From Actinomycetota bacterium (GTDB taxonomy: Bacteria; Actinomycetota; Thermoleophilia; Gaiellales; F1-60-MAGs149), in assembly GCA_026392355.1 (NCBI GenBank), contig JAPLCF010000029.1, positions 124,001-188,000 of the forward strand: a DNA stretch of 64,000 bases, written 5' to 3'. Position 1 is the first letter of the stretch. Each line of letters starts with the position of its first letter. Of the stretch, positions 1 through 9,340 are shown piece after piece. The translations under genes were made by a program, and so were the position numbers. A model generated the notes under the pieces. It searched no databases. It worked only from the letters and a program-made list of their open reading frames with translations, and was not told where the DNA came from.

Positions 1-1
1 C

Positions 2-457
2 ATCGGCGACAACATCGGGTACTGCATCGGCCGCTTCGGCGGCCGTCGACTGATCGATCGCCTCAGCCGCTTCGAGCGCGTCGCAGCCGGTGTCGCCTGG
101 AGCGAGCAGTTCTTCGCGATCCACGGCGGTAAGGCCGTGGTGCTGGCCCGCTGGACGGCTGGGCTGCGCATCTTCGGCGCGTGGATCGCCGGTATGAGCA
201 GCATGCGCTGGCGCACGTTCTTTCTCTGGAACGTACTCGGCGGCGTCACTTGGGCCTGCTCCCTGACCGCAATCGGCTACGCGTTCGGCGAGTCGATCCA
301 GCGGGTCGAGAGCGTGATGGGTGTCGGCGGTGCGATCGCCTTTGCTGCGATCGTGATCGTTGTCGCGGTGATCCTGCTCCGCCGACTGCAGCGGCGCCAG
401 CAGGCGCGTGCCGAAGTACTGATGGAACGCAAGTTCCCGACCGCGCGCGAGGACTAG
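2..457 (+). CDS. DedA/SNARE-associated family membrane protein, 5' truncated by window edge
   Basis: Frame 2 is open from the window start: IGDNIGYCIGRFGG...ARWTAGLRIFGAWIAGMSSMRWRTFFLWNVLGGVTWA, the typical DedA core, with a C-terminal TM helix. Confidence 0.85.
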   Translation: MGDNIGYCIGRFGGRRLIDRLSRFERVAAGVAWSEQFFAIHGGKAVVLARWTAGLRIFGAWIAGMSSMRWRTFFLWNVLGGVTWACSLTAIGYAFGESIQRVESVMGVGGAIAFAAIVIVVAVILLRRLQRRQQARAEVLMERKFPTARED

Positions 458-1173
458 GCGAGCGCGACGACGACGCGACCCGGGGCCGACTCGACGACGC
501 GAGGTGCCGACGAGAGCGTGTCGACCTGGGCGCAGCGCATGATGTCCGGCTCGAGGCCCGTCCCATCGAGATCGCGCGCACTCTGGCTGTCCTCGAGGGC
601 GGCCAGCGCCAGCGGATACGCGTTGGCGATCGCGATCGCGGTGCGCGCACCGTCGGTCGGGAAGGCGTCGGGCAGCACGTGCAGGATGCGCTGCATCAGG
701 ACACCGGCCACGTAGGCGTCGTCGAGAGCGACCTCGCCGCGCACGCCAGCGCAGCGCACGACGATCGTGCCGTCGGCCGGCACGGCAGCCAGCGCGGCAT
801 CAACCAGCGCCTGCGCATTAACGAGCGCGCCGACGAGGACCGTCGTGGACTCCGCGACGGACTGCAGGATCGCGCGGGTGCCATTCGTGGTCGTCAGGAC
901 GAGTCGATCGCCCTTGCGCTCGGCGTACTCGGCGGGCGAGTTGCCAAGGTCGAAGCCCTCGATCAGCACGCCGTGGCGCTCGCCACCCAGCAGCACGCCT
1001 TCGGCGCGCTCGGCATGGGCATCCTCGATCTCCCCCACGCACGTAACCGACGCGTAGCCGGTGTCAAGCGCGTGCGAGATCGTCGTGGTCGCGCGGATGC
1101 AGTCGACGACGATCGCGACGTCGGCGGGAGCAGGGTCACGCGGGTCGAGTGCGACGTGCAGCGTGTGGGCCAT
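454..1173 (-). CDS. comB: 2-phosphosulfolactate phosphatase (ComB family)
   Basis: Protein from MAHTLHVALDPRDP...VDCIRATTTISHALDTG...TTTNGTRA...VRCAGVRGEVALDDAYVAG; ComB family motifs. Confidence 0.8.
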   Translation of the reverse strand: MAHTLHVALDPRDPAPADVAIVVDCIRATTTISHALDTGYASVTCVGEIEDAHAERAEGVLLGGERHGVLIEGFDLGNSPAEYAERKGDRLVLTTTNGTRAILQSVAESTTVLVGALVNAQALVDAALAAVPADGTIVVRCAGVRGEVALDDAYVAGVLMQRILHVLPDAFPTDGARTAIAIANAYPLALAALEDSQSARDLDGTGLEPDIMRCAQVDTLSSAPRVVESAPGRVVVALA

Positions 1174-1174
1174 C

Positions 1175-3826
1175 TCAGCGGTCCTTGAAGCTCGAGTCGA
1201 GTGCGGCCTGCGCAGCGGCAAGGCGGGCAATCGGCACACGGAACGGCGAGCACGACACGTAGTCAACGCCGACCTCGTGGAAGAAGCCGACGCTGGCGGG
1301 ATCGCCGCCGTGCTCACCGCAGACGCCGAGCTTGATGCCCGGCTTGGCGCGGCGGCCGCCTTCGCAGCCCATCCGCACCACGGCGCCAACGCCGTCAATG
1401 TCGAGGGTGGAGAACGGGTTCGCGTCGATCACGCCGTCCTCGATGTACTGCTGGAGGAACTTGCCCTCGGCGTCGTCGCGCGACAGGCCGAGCACGGTCT
1501 GGGTGAGATCGTTCGTGCCGAACGAGAAGAAGTCGCCGTATTCCGCGATCTGGTGGGCGACGACGGCGGCGCGCGGTAGCTCGATCATCGTGCCGATCTC
1601 GATGGGGAACTCGACGCCGTGCGCCTCGTTCTCCTCCTGCACGACCTCCTCGACGAGCTCGCGCATGCGGCGTAGCTCCTCGGCAAACCCAACCAGTGGG
1701 ATCATGATTTCCGGGCGCGGATCGCCACCCTTGGCCTTCAGCTGGTGCGCGGCGCGCATGATCGCGCGGGCCTGCATCCGGTAGATCTCGGGGAACAGGA
1801 GGCCGAGGCGGCAGCCGCGGGTACCGAGCATCGGGTTCGACTCGGTCAATTCCTTCACGCGGGCAAGCAGGAGTTCGGCCTCGCCGAGGTCGCCCTCGTC
1901 ACCGTGCTCCTTGATGCGCTCGACAGAGCGAGACGCTTCGAGCAGCGACGGCAAGAACTCGTGCAGCGGCGGGTCGAGCAGGCGGATCGTGACCGGCAGG
2001 CCGTCCATCGCCTCGAGGATGCCGACGAAGTCGCTCTCCTGCATCGGGCCGATCTGGTCGAGCGCGACCTCGCGCTCGGGGTAGTCGTTGGCGAGGATCA
2101 TCTCGCGCACGACCGGCAGGCGCGTGTCGCTCATGAACATGTGCTCGGTACGGCAGAGACCGATGCCCTCGGCGCCGAAGCTGCGGGCGCGCGCGGCGTC
2201 TTCCGGCGTGTCGGCGTTGGCGCGCACGCGCAGGCGACGAATGTCATCGGCCCACGCGGTGATGCGCTGGAAGTACTCGTCAAAGCGCGGCGGCACGAGG
2301 GCCATCGCGCCACCGAAGATCTCGCCCGTCGAGCCGTCCATCGTGAGGATCTCGCCCTCCTTGATGGTGCGGCCGCCGATGATCACGCTGCGGCCCTGGA
2401 TATCGATCTGGAGACCCTCGACGCCCGCGACGCACGGCTTGCCCATGCCGCGCGCGACGACGGCCGCGTGCGAGGTCATGCCGCCGTGGGCGGTGATGAC
2501 GCCCTGCGCCACGATCACCCCGTGGATGTCGTCGGGCGTGGTCTCCCAGCGCACGAGGATCACCGGCGTGCCGGCCTTGCCACGGCGCTCGGCCGTGTCG
2601 GCGTCGAGCACGACCTCACCGACGCCGGCACCCGGCGAGGCGTTGAGGCCGCGGGCGAGTAGTTCGCGGGGCGCGTCGGGGTCGATCGTCGGATGCAGCA
2701 GCTGGTCGAGCTGCTTGGGGTCGATGCGCTGGACCGCCTGCTCGGTGGTGATCACGCCCTCGTCGACCATGTCGCACGCGACACGCACGGCAGCCTGCGC
2801 GGTGCGCTTGCCGTTGCGGGTCTGCAGCAGGTAGAGCTTGCCCTGCTCGATCGTGAACTCGATGTCCTGCATGTCGCCGTAGTGCGCCTCGAGGCGCGCC
2901 ATCGTGGCGAGCAGCTCGGCGTAGGCCTCGGGCAGCTCGCCCTCGAGCTCGGCCAGCTGCCGTGGCGTACGAATGCCGGCGACGACGTCTTCGCCCTGCG
3001 CGTTGACGAGGAACTCGCCGTACAGCTCCTTCGCGCCGGTGGCGGGGTTGCGGGTGAAGCACACGCCGGTGGCGGAGGTCTCGCCGAGATTGCCGAACAC
3101 CATCTGCATGATGTTCACGGCCGTGCCGAGGTCGTCGGGGATGTCGTTGGCCCGGCGGTAGACGACGGCGCGCGGGTTCTGCCACGAGTCGAAAACGGCG
3201 TTGATCGCCAGGCGCAGCTGGGCACGCGGGTCGTCGCCGAAGGCGTCGGGGCCAGCGGACTCGGCGACGATCTCCTTGAACGTCGCGACGAGCTCCTGCA
3301 GGTCCTCGGCGCTCAGGTCGGTGTCGTTCTTCACGCCACGCGCCTTCTTCAGCTGCGACAGCGCATGCTCAAAGTCGTCGGACGGCACACCGAGCACGAC
3401 CTCGCCGAACATCTGCACGAAGCGGCGGTACGAGTCCCAAGCGAAGCGCGGGTTGCCGCTCTCCGTCGCCAGGCCCTGCACCGCGGCGTCGTTGAGCCCA
3501 AGGTTGAGGATCGTGTCCATCATGCCCGGCATCGAGAACACGGCACCCGAGCGCACGCTGACAAGCAGCGGCTTGTCGGGATCGCCGAGCTTGCGGCCGG
3601 TGCGCTCCTCAAGCGCACCAAGACGGTCGAGCACGCCCTCCCAGAGCCCTTCGGGCCAGGTGCCGCCGGCGTTCATCGCGTCGACGCAGGCCTCGGTCGT
3701 GACGGTGAAGCCGTCGGGGACGGGCACGCCGATGCGCTGCATCTCGGCGACATTGGCGCCCTTGCCACCAAGGAGATTGCGCATCTCAGCGGATCCCTCG
3801 GACTGGTCGTAGACGAACTTCTTCAC
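1175..3826 (-). CDS. ppdK: pyruvate, phosphate dikinase
   Basis: 883 aa, MKKFVYDQSEG...LLGGKGANVAEM...GGMTSHAAVVARGMGKPCVAG...CGEHGGDPASVGFF; full-length PPDK. Confidence 0.97.
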   Translation of the reverse strand: MKKFVYDQSEGSAEMRNLLGGKGANVAEMQRIGVPVPDGFTVTTEACVDAMNAGGTWPEGLWEGVLDRLGALEERTGRKLGDPDKPLLVSVRSGAVFSMPGMMDTILNLGLNDAAVQGLATESGNPRFAWDSYRRFVQMFGEVVLGVPSDDFEHALSQLKKARGVKNDTDLSAEDLQELVATFKEIVAESAGPDAFGDDPRAQLRLAINAVFDSWQNPRAVVYRRANDIPDDLGTAVNIMQMVFGNLGETSATGVCFTRNPATGAKELYGEFLVNAQGEDVVAGIRTPRQLAELEGELPEAYAELLATMARLEAHYGDMQDIEFTIEQGKLYLLQTRNGKRTAQAAVRVACDMVDEGVITTEQAVQRIDPKQLDQLLHPTIDPDAPRELLARGLNASPGAGVGEVVLDADTAERRGKAGTPVILVRWETTPDDIHGVIVAQGVITAHGGMTSHAAVVARGMGKPCVAGVEGLQIDIQGRSVIIGGRTIKEGEILTMDGSTGEIFGGAMALVPPRFDEYFQRITAWADDIRRLRVRANADTPEDAARARSFGAEGIGLCRTEHMFMSDTRLPVVREMILANDYPEREVALDQIGPMQESDFVGILEAMDGLPVTIRLLDPPLHEFLPSLLEASRSVERIKEHGDEGDLGEAELLLARVKELTESNPMLGTRGCRLGLLFPEIYRMQARAIMRAAHQLKAKGGDPRPEIMIPLVGFAEELRRMRELVEEVVQEENEAHGVEFPIEIGTMIELPRAAVVAHQIAEYGDFFSFGTNDLTQTVLGLSRDDAEGKFLQQYIEDGVIDANPFSTLDIDGVGAVVRMGCEGGRRAKPGIKLGVCGEHGGDPASVGFFHEVGVDYVSCSPFRVPIARLAAAQAALDSSFKDR

Positions 3827-3943
3827 AGTGGTGCGACTCCTAAGAGATCCTTGCTCTGAACCCTAGTCGCCCGCACCCCCGCAATACCCTTGCTCCGTGG
3901 CGGATTTGCGCGACACTGTGCAAAGTTCAACGGGAGGCAGGCA

Positions 3944-4300
3944 ATGAGGATCGTCAGCGGCGGCAACAGTTCGGAGCTCTACGGCGGCCGGTTCACCGGC
4001 ACCGTGCGGCTCGAGATGCTCGATGAGGCGCCCGACGGCAGCGTGCCCGATATCGCCCGCGTCTCGTTCGACGACGGCGCCTGCACGTTCTGGCACTCCC
4101 ACCCCGGTGGTCAGAAGCTGCTCGTCCTCGACGGGCTTGGCCGTGTCGGCATGGAGGACGGCGAGACCATCCTGGCGCCGGGTGACTACGTCGATTCGCC
4201 CGCCGACGAGCGCCATTACCACGGCGCCGCTGCCGGGCATGCCTGCACGTTCCTCGCGATCACGTGGGGCACCACCCAGTGGGAAGACCTCGCGCCGTGA
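3944..4300 (+). CDS. cupin-domain protein
   Basis: MRIVSGGNSSELYGG...CTFWHSHPGGQKLLVLDGLGRVGMEDGETILAPGDYVDSPADERHYHGA; cupin motifs 1 and 2. Confidence 0.85.
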   Translation: MRIVSGGNSSELYGGRFTGTVRLEMLDEAPDGSVPDIARVSFDDGACTFWHSHPGGQKLLVLDGLGRVGMEDGETILAPGDYVDSPADERHYHGAAAGHACTFLAITWGTTQWEDLAP

Positions 4301-5757
4301 GTGCAGCGGCCGACTTCGTGATCGTCGGTGGCGGTTCTGCCGGTGCGGTCACGGCCGCGCGTCTCGCTGAGGCCGGCCGCGACGTGGTCCTCGTGGAGGC
4401 CGGGCCCGACTACGGCCCGCACGGCGCGCCGGGCTGGCCCGCGGATCTCGTCGATGCCACCACGCTCGCGCTGTCGCACGACTGGGGCTACACCAGTGGC
4501 GACGGGCGCTGGGCCTACGAGCGCGCCCGTGTGATCGGCGGCTGCTCCGCCCACAACGGTGCGATCGCGGCCGTCGGCCACCGCGCGGACTACAACGCGT
4601 GGGGCCTGCCCGGCTGGACCGCCGACGACGTGGCGCCGCTGTTCGACACCGTTGTCGAGAAGATGCGCGTCCGCACCTACACCGCCGACGAGGCCGTGCC
4701 GTTTCACCGCCACTGCCTCGAGGCCACGGAGGCGCTCGGCTGGAAGATGACGTCCGACCTCTGCGACCTCGACGGCAACGACGGCTTTGGCCTCGAGACC
4801 GTCAACGTCGTGGGGCGCACGCGCTGGAACACCGCCTTCGCCTACCTCGATCCCGTGCGGCACCTGCCGAACCTGACGATTCTCGACCGCACGCTCGTCG
4901 ATCGCTTTGAGGAGACGCCCGACGGCGTAATCGTCCACGCCGTCAGCGACGGACGGGCCTACGAGATCCAGGCCGGCACGCTCGTGCTCGCCGCGGGCGT
5001 ATACGGCACGCCACTGATCCTGCAGCGATCTGGCATCGGCGACCCCGAGCGCCTACGCGCCGTTGGCGTCGAGCCCGTGCTCGACCTGCCCGGCGTTGGC
5101 GCCAACCTGCACGACCAGCCGCTCGTGCTCGTCGACCGCGAGATCGGTGCAGAGCTGCAGGCCGACATCGATGCCGCAGCCGCTGAGGGCTTCCTGCCCG
5201 AGGAGCAGACCCTCGGCAAGGCGATCTCGTCGCAGGCCACCGACGGCCTCTTCGACCTCCACATCTTTCCGGTCCTGGCTGCCGACCAGACCCACGAGTT
5301 GCATGGCCGTGTCGCGATCGTCGTCTCGTGCGTTACCCCACAGAGCCGCGGGCGCATCGACATCACGTCGACCGATCCCGAGGCGCTGCCGGTGATCGAC
5401 CATCAGTACCTCGGCGACGCGGCTGGTCATGACATCGCCGTGCTGCGCGATGGCATCGTCAAGGCCAACGAGATCCTCGACCACCCCGCGGTTGCCACAC
5501 ATGTCGGCGCAGCGGTCACGGATCTCTCAACCGATGACAGCATTCGCGCCAACGTCGCGCACTACTACCACCCGGTCGGCACCGCCAAGATGGGCACCGG
5601 CCCCGACGCGGTCTGCGACGAGCGTGGGCGCGTGCATGGCCTGTCGCGCGTGGTCGTCGGCGACGTGTGCCTCTACCCGCAGATCATGCGCGCCAATACG
5701 AACCTGCCGGCCGTGATGACGGGCGAGCGCATCGCGCAGCTGCTACTCGCCGACTAG
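4297..5757 (+). CDS. GMC-family FAD-dependent oxidoreductase (choline dehydrogenase-like)
   Basis: GTG start overlapping the cupin stop; FVIVGGGSAGAVTAARLAEAG Rossmann motif, VIGGCSAHNGA, YYHPVGTAKMG C-terminal signature. Confidence 0.93.
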   Translation: MSAAADFVIVGGGSAGAVTAARLAEAGRDVVLVEAGPDYGPHGAPGWPADLVDATTLALSHDWGYTSGDGRWAYERARVIGGCSAHNGAIAAVGHRADYNAWGLPGWTADDVAPLFDTVVEKMRVRTYTADEAVPFHRHCLEATEALGWKMTSDLCDLDGNDGFGLETVNVVGRTRWNTAFAYLDPVRHLPNLTILDRTLVDRFEETPDGVIVHAVSDGRAYEIQAGTLVLAAGVYGTPLILQRSGIGDPERLRAVGVEPVLDLPGVGANLHDQPLVLVDREIGAELQADIDAAAAEGFLPEEQTLGKAISSQATDGLFDLHIFPVLAADQTHELHGRVAIVVSCVTPQSRGRIDITSTDPEALPVIDHQYLGDAAGHDIAVLRDGIVKANEILDHPAVATHVGAAVTDLSTDDSIRANVAHYYHPVGTAKMGTGPDAVCDERGRVHGLSRVVVGDVCLYPQIMRANTNLPAVMTGERIAQLLLAD

Positions 5758-5799
5758 TCTGCACCACACCGAACGATCATCCTGAACGAGGAGCACGAC

Positions 5800-6093
5800 A
5801 TGCCGAAGGGCTACTGGGTCGTCACGGCCAACATCACCGACCCCGAGGCGTTCACGCCCTACCGCTAGACCGCGGGCGCGATCATTGCCGACCATGGTGG
5901 TCACGCGATCATCCGCGGCGACGTCGCTGAGCTCGTGGAGGGCCAGTCGCACGGCCGCTCGTTCATCGTCGAGTTCCCCAGCTACCAGGCCGCGAAGGAC
6001 TGCTACGCGTCGGCCGAGTATCAGGCCGCAATCGAGCTGCGCACGGACGCCGCGCGCTTTGACCTCGTGATTGCCAAGGGGCTCGGCGACTGA
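5800..6093 (+). pseudogene. DUF1330 family protein interrupted by an in-frame TAG (5866-5868)
   Basis: Reading through from ATG 5800: MPKGYWVVTANITDPEAFTPYR*TAGAIIADHGGHAIIRGDVAELVEGQSHGRSFIVEFPSYQAAKDCYASAEYQAAIELRTDAARFDLVIAKGLGD, a complete DUF1330 fold apart from the stop. Confidence 0.85.
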
Positions 6094-6118
6094 CGAGTTC
6101 TAGCCGATCGGTACGTAG

Positions 6119-6146
6119 CGACTCATCGGTAAAAACCGATTAGTCG
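6119..6146. terminator. candidate bidirectional terminator between convergent DUF1330 and HpaB genes
   Basis: cgactcatcggt-aaaa-accgattagtcg; 12-bp arms with one mismatch, overlapping the HpaB stop codon. Confidence 0.5.
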
Positions 6147-7606
6147 TGCATGAACTGATCGACCAGCGACTCGGCGAACGTGGTGTCCGCCGTGCGATAG
6201 GCCAGCTGCGTCATGCGCCACGAGTCCGACAGGTAGAAGCGCTCGTAGAGCTCGCTGCGTCCCCCGAGGTCGGAGCCGATGAAGTCCCAGGCGAGACGGA
6301 AGATGCGCACGCGCTGCTCGGCGTTGCCACCGGCGGCTTGGAAGTACTTCTCGATGTCCCCGCGAATCGCCGAGTTGAAGTCGGCCTCCGACGGGGTCGC
6401 CATGAAGGATCCGCCGCCGATCAGCTGCAGCAGCTCGTGCGTACGGGGCAGCCACTTCGGCATTTCGCCGCGCAGCGCCATCAAGGGCCGGTCATGCGGG
6501 TACCAGACGCCGTGGCCGTCGAGGTACGAGTCGGCCTCCGCGGCGACGAGCGCCGAGCGCGTGAGCTCCGTCATGTTCCAGATCTGGCCGAGCTTCTCCT
6601 GGATGTGGTCGAAGCGCGCCACGCCCGTGGTCTGCGCCATCGCGTGACCGAGCCCGAACGCGAACATCAGCTTCACGTACGACCGGGTGAACGCCTGGTG
6701 CATGATGTGGCCGCGCCAGCCGGAGTCGGTGATGACCTCGTCGTAGCCAGCGAGATCGCCATCGAGGAAGACGCGGTCCCACGGCACGACGACGTCGTCG
6801 AAGATCACGACCGCGTCCATCTCGTCGAAGCGCGCGCTGAGCGGGTAGTCGAACGTGCTCTTCGGCTTGGCGAACGAGTCGCGGCAGATGAAGCGCAGGC
6901 CCGGCGTCGACATCGGCAGCGCGAACGCAAGCGCGTAGGCCTCGTCGCCCTCCTGCAGGGGCGAGCCGGGGTAAACCGAGATCTCGTCGGCGAACGGCGC
7001 AAGGGTCGCGAGCATGCGCGCGCCGCGGACGATGATGCCCTCCGCGCACTCGCCGACCTTGTGCAGGGAGATCTCGCCGCCCATCTGCTGGGCATCCGAC
7101 TTCGAGCGGTCAGCAACGGGATTCATGATCGCGTGCGTCGTCGAGAGATCCCGGTCGCGCATCAGCTTCTGGTAGTTGACGATGTTCTCCGCGCCGCGCT
7201 CGTTGCCACGGCGCGCCCACACCTCCGACGCCCCGGCGAAGCAGGCGAACGTCACGTTGAGGTAGTCGGGGACGCGGCCCATCATCCCGCCCGTCGCGCC
7301 CGCGATGATCTCCATCGATGCGCGGCGCTTTTCGAGGTCATCCTTGCTGCGCGGGATCAGATGCGTGCGGTTGACGAGCTTGCCGTCATCGGGATTCGGC
7401 GCGAGACAGACCTCGGCGTGCTGATGCTGCGTGTCAAAGACACGTGCAACCGCCTCGGCACCCGTGCTCAAAAACTCGTGGTCCATCGGGTTAGCGACGC
7501 ACTCGCCGCCGATCCAGATCTCGCGATCCTTGTCGTTGCGCAGGCCCTCGAGGAATTCGGCGCCGGTGCGCGCCGCCACGTTGGAACTCGTCTCGGTTGC
7601 AGCCAT
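6140..7606 (-). CDS. 4-hydroxyphenylacetate 3-monooxygenase (HpaB)-family flavin-dependent hydroxylase
   Basis: From MAATETSSN: RTGAEFLEGLRNDKDREIWIGGE...; HpaB N and C domains (VVPWDRVF, GGRSELYERFYL). Internal Met chosen as start; substrate unknown. Confidence 0.9.
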   Translation of the reverse strand: MAATETSSNVAARTGAEFLEGLRNDKDREIWIGGECVANPMDHEFLSTGAEAVARVFDTQHQHAEVCLAPNPDDGKLVNRTHLIPRSKDDLEKRRASMEIIAGATGGMMGRVPDYLNVTFACFAGASEVWARRGNERGAENIVNYQKLMRDRDLSTTHAIMNPVADRSKSDAQQMGGEISLHKVGECAEGIIVRGARMLATLAPFADEISVYPGSPLQEGDEAYALAFALPMSTPGLRFICRDSFAKPKSTFDYPLSARFDEMDAVVIFDDVVVPWDRVFLDGDLAGYDEVITDSGWRGHIMHQAFTRSYVKLMFAFGLGHAMAQTTGVARFDHIQEKLGQIWNMTELTRSALVAAEADSYLDGHGVWYPHDRPLMALRGEMPKWLPRTHELLQLIGGGSFMATPSEADFNSAIRGDIEKYFQAAGGNAEQRVRIFRLAWDFIGSDLGGRSELYERFYLSDSWRMTQLAYRTADTTFAESLVDQFMHD

Positions 7607-7628
7607 CGGAAGCGATCCTCCAGAACAG

Positions 7629-7647
7629 ATTGGATCCATTATCCAAT
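7629..7647. promoter_or_regulatory. candidate operator O1: ATTGGATCCATTATCCAAT
   Basis: 19-bp palindrome in the divergent HpaB/nitrilase promoter; matches O2 at 14768-14786 in length and half-sites. Confidence 0.65.
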
Positions 7648-7716
7648 CCCGCGGGAAGTGTGTCAAGAGGCACCCCCCGTCATTCGCGTACGCTTGCATC
7701 CCACAGGAGGCCGAAC

Positions 7717-8904
7717 ATGGCGAAGCAGACGGGGCCCGTAGCGCCCTACATGGCAGTGGGACTCTCGACGGTGGTGCGCGGTATCTCCAAGCGCAGCGAG
7801 ATCGAGCGCAACCTCGATGTGATCGAAGATGCGATCCATGCGGCCGTCTCGATCATCGGCATCAACATGCCCGTCAAGCTGATCGCCCTCGCCGAGGGCG
7901 CGCTGACGGGCTTTACCGACGAGATCTTCGATATCCCCCACACCGTCGCGGCGCGCGAGTTGTTCATCGACCTACCCGGCCCCGAGACGCAGCGGCTCGG
8001 CAAGCTGGCCAAGCAGTACGACACGTACATCGTCGTGCAGTGCAAGGCCCGGCTGCCCGAGGTGATGGACAACCGCTTCTTCAACATGCTGTTCGTGATC
8101 GGCCCGAACGGGAAGATCGTGCACAAGGCGGCCAAGAACCACCTCTGGTGCCGCGAGCGCTCCACCACCCCGCACGACGTCTACGACCGCTGGGTCGAGG
8201 TGTTTGGCGAGGGGCTCGACGCGTTCTACCCCGTGCTCAAGACGAAGGACATCGGCAACATCGGCACGATGTGCTGCTCCGACGGCGAGTACCCCGAGGC
8301 CGTCCGTGCGCTCGCCTTCAACGGCGCCGAGGTTGTCTACCGCCCGAGTGAGGCCGTACCGATGACGCAGGCTGGCCCCGACGCCGGCGGCACGTGGCTG
8401 CTGCAGAACCGCGCCCACGCGCACTTCAACTCGCTCTACATGGTCTGCCCGAACGTCGGCCCGGTCTACGTGCATCCGAAGATGGAGCAGCCGTACGACA
8501 TCGGTGGCGGCAACGGCCACATCGTCGACTTCCAGGGCCAGGTGCTCGGGCTGTCGCAGAGCGGCATGAACAGCTTCTGCGCCGGCATTATCGACATCGA
8601 GGCGCTCCGCAACTTCCGCGCGATGAACCTCAACTCGAACTGGATGAAGGATCTTCGCACCGAGCTCTTCAAGGACATGTACGACGAGCCGATCCATCCG
8701 AAGAACCTGTGGCTCAAAGACGAGCCCGGCTCGCACGCCGAGGTCGATGAGGTCTATCGCGCCAACATCAAGCGGTTGCAGAAGCGCGGCTCGTGGACGC
8801 CGCCGTCCACGCCACACGAAGGCGCGCGCTACATCCCCGCCATGCCGGGCGATCCGGGCGAGGCGTGGGAGATGATCAAGTCCGAGCTGTGGGACGAGGA
8901 CTAG
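7717..8904 (+). CDS. nitrilase/amidase superfamily carbon-nitrogen hydrolase
   Basis: MAKQTGPVAPYMAVGLSTV...LALAEGALTGF...GKIVHKAAKNHLW...GTMCCSDGEYPEAVRALAFNGAEVVYRPSEA; Glu-Lys-Cys triad context. Confidence 0.85.
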   Translation: MAKQTGPVAPYMAVGLSTVVRGISKRSEIERNLDVIEDAIHAAVSIIGINMPVKLIALAEGALTGFTDEIFDIPHTVAARELFIDLPGPETQRLGKLAKQYDTYIVVQCKARLPEVMDNRFFNMLFVIGPNGKIVHKAAKNHLWCRERSTTPHDVYDRWVEVFGEGLDAFYPVLKTKDIGNIGTMCCSDGEYPEAVRALAFNGAEVVYRPSEAVPMTQAGPDAGGTWLLQNRAHAHFNSLYMVCPNVGPVYVHPKMEQPYDIGGGNGHIVDFQGQVLGLSQSGMNSFCAGIIDIEALRNFRAMNLNSNWMKDLRTELFKDMYDEPIHPKNLWLKDEPGSHAEVDEVYRANIKRLQKRGSWTPPSTPHEGARYIPAMPGDPGEAWEMIKSELWDED

Positions 8905-8914
8905 ACTCCACGCC

Positions 8915-9193
8915 ATGGTCACTGCATTCGTCCTGATCGACGTCGAGCGCGGCCGCCTCGCTGAGGTCGCCGACCGTCTCGCCACCACCGATGGCGTCGC
9001 CGAGGTCCACTCGGTCGCCGGCCGCTACGACCTCGTCGCAATCGTGCGCGTCTCGAGCAATGAGGCGATGGCCGACCTCGTTACGAGCGGCCTGCTGGCG
9101 ATCGACGGCATCGTCCGCACCGAGACGCTGCCCGCTTTCCGCGCGTACTCGCGCCACGATCTCGACGCCATGTTCGAGATCGGCGACGTCTGA
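8915..9193 (+). CDS. stand-alone Lrp/AsnC ligand-binding (RAM) domain protein
   Basis: 92 aa, MVTAFVLIDVERGRLAEVADRLATTDGVAEVHSVAGRYDLVAIVRV...; no HTH segment. Confidence 0.85.
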   Translation: MVTAFVLIDVERGRLAEVADRLATTDGVAEVHSVAGRYDLVAIVRVSSNEAMADLVTSGLLAIDGIVRTETLPAFRAYSRHDLDAMFEIGDV

Positions 9194-9200
9194 AGCACCA

Positions 9201-9340
9201 ATCTGGACCCGGGTCCAGATCTGCATGCTTCGCGCGAATCTGGACCCGGGTCCAGACGGGTAGCATCAGCGCCATGGCGGACAGATTGGATCCGGATCCA
9301 AATTGTCCCGCAGAGGGACAAAATGGATCCGGATCCAAAC
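9201..9340. repeat. cluster of four palindromes with consensus YTGGAYCCGGRTCCAR
   Basis: ATCTGGACCCGGGTCCAGAT 9201-9220; TCTGGACCCGGGTCCAGA 9239-9256; TTGGATCCGGATCCAA 9286-9301; TGGATCCGGATCCA 9324-9337. Centres are 37, 46 and 37 bp apart. Confidence 0.9.

Noticed and set aside
9201-9340. CRISPR-like array at the recX palindromes
   Set aside because: Repeats are only 14-20 bp perfect palindromes of two sub-types, with short unequal spacers and no cas genes; they do not fit CRISPR.
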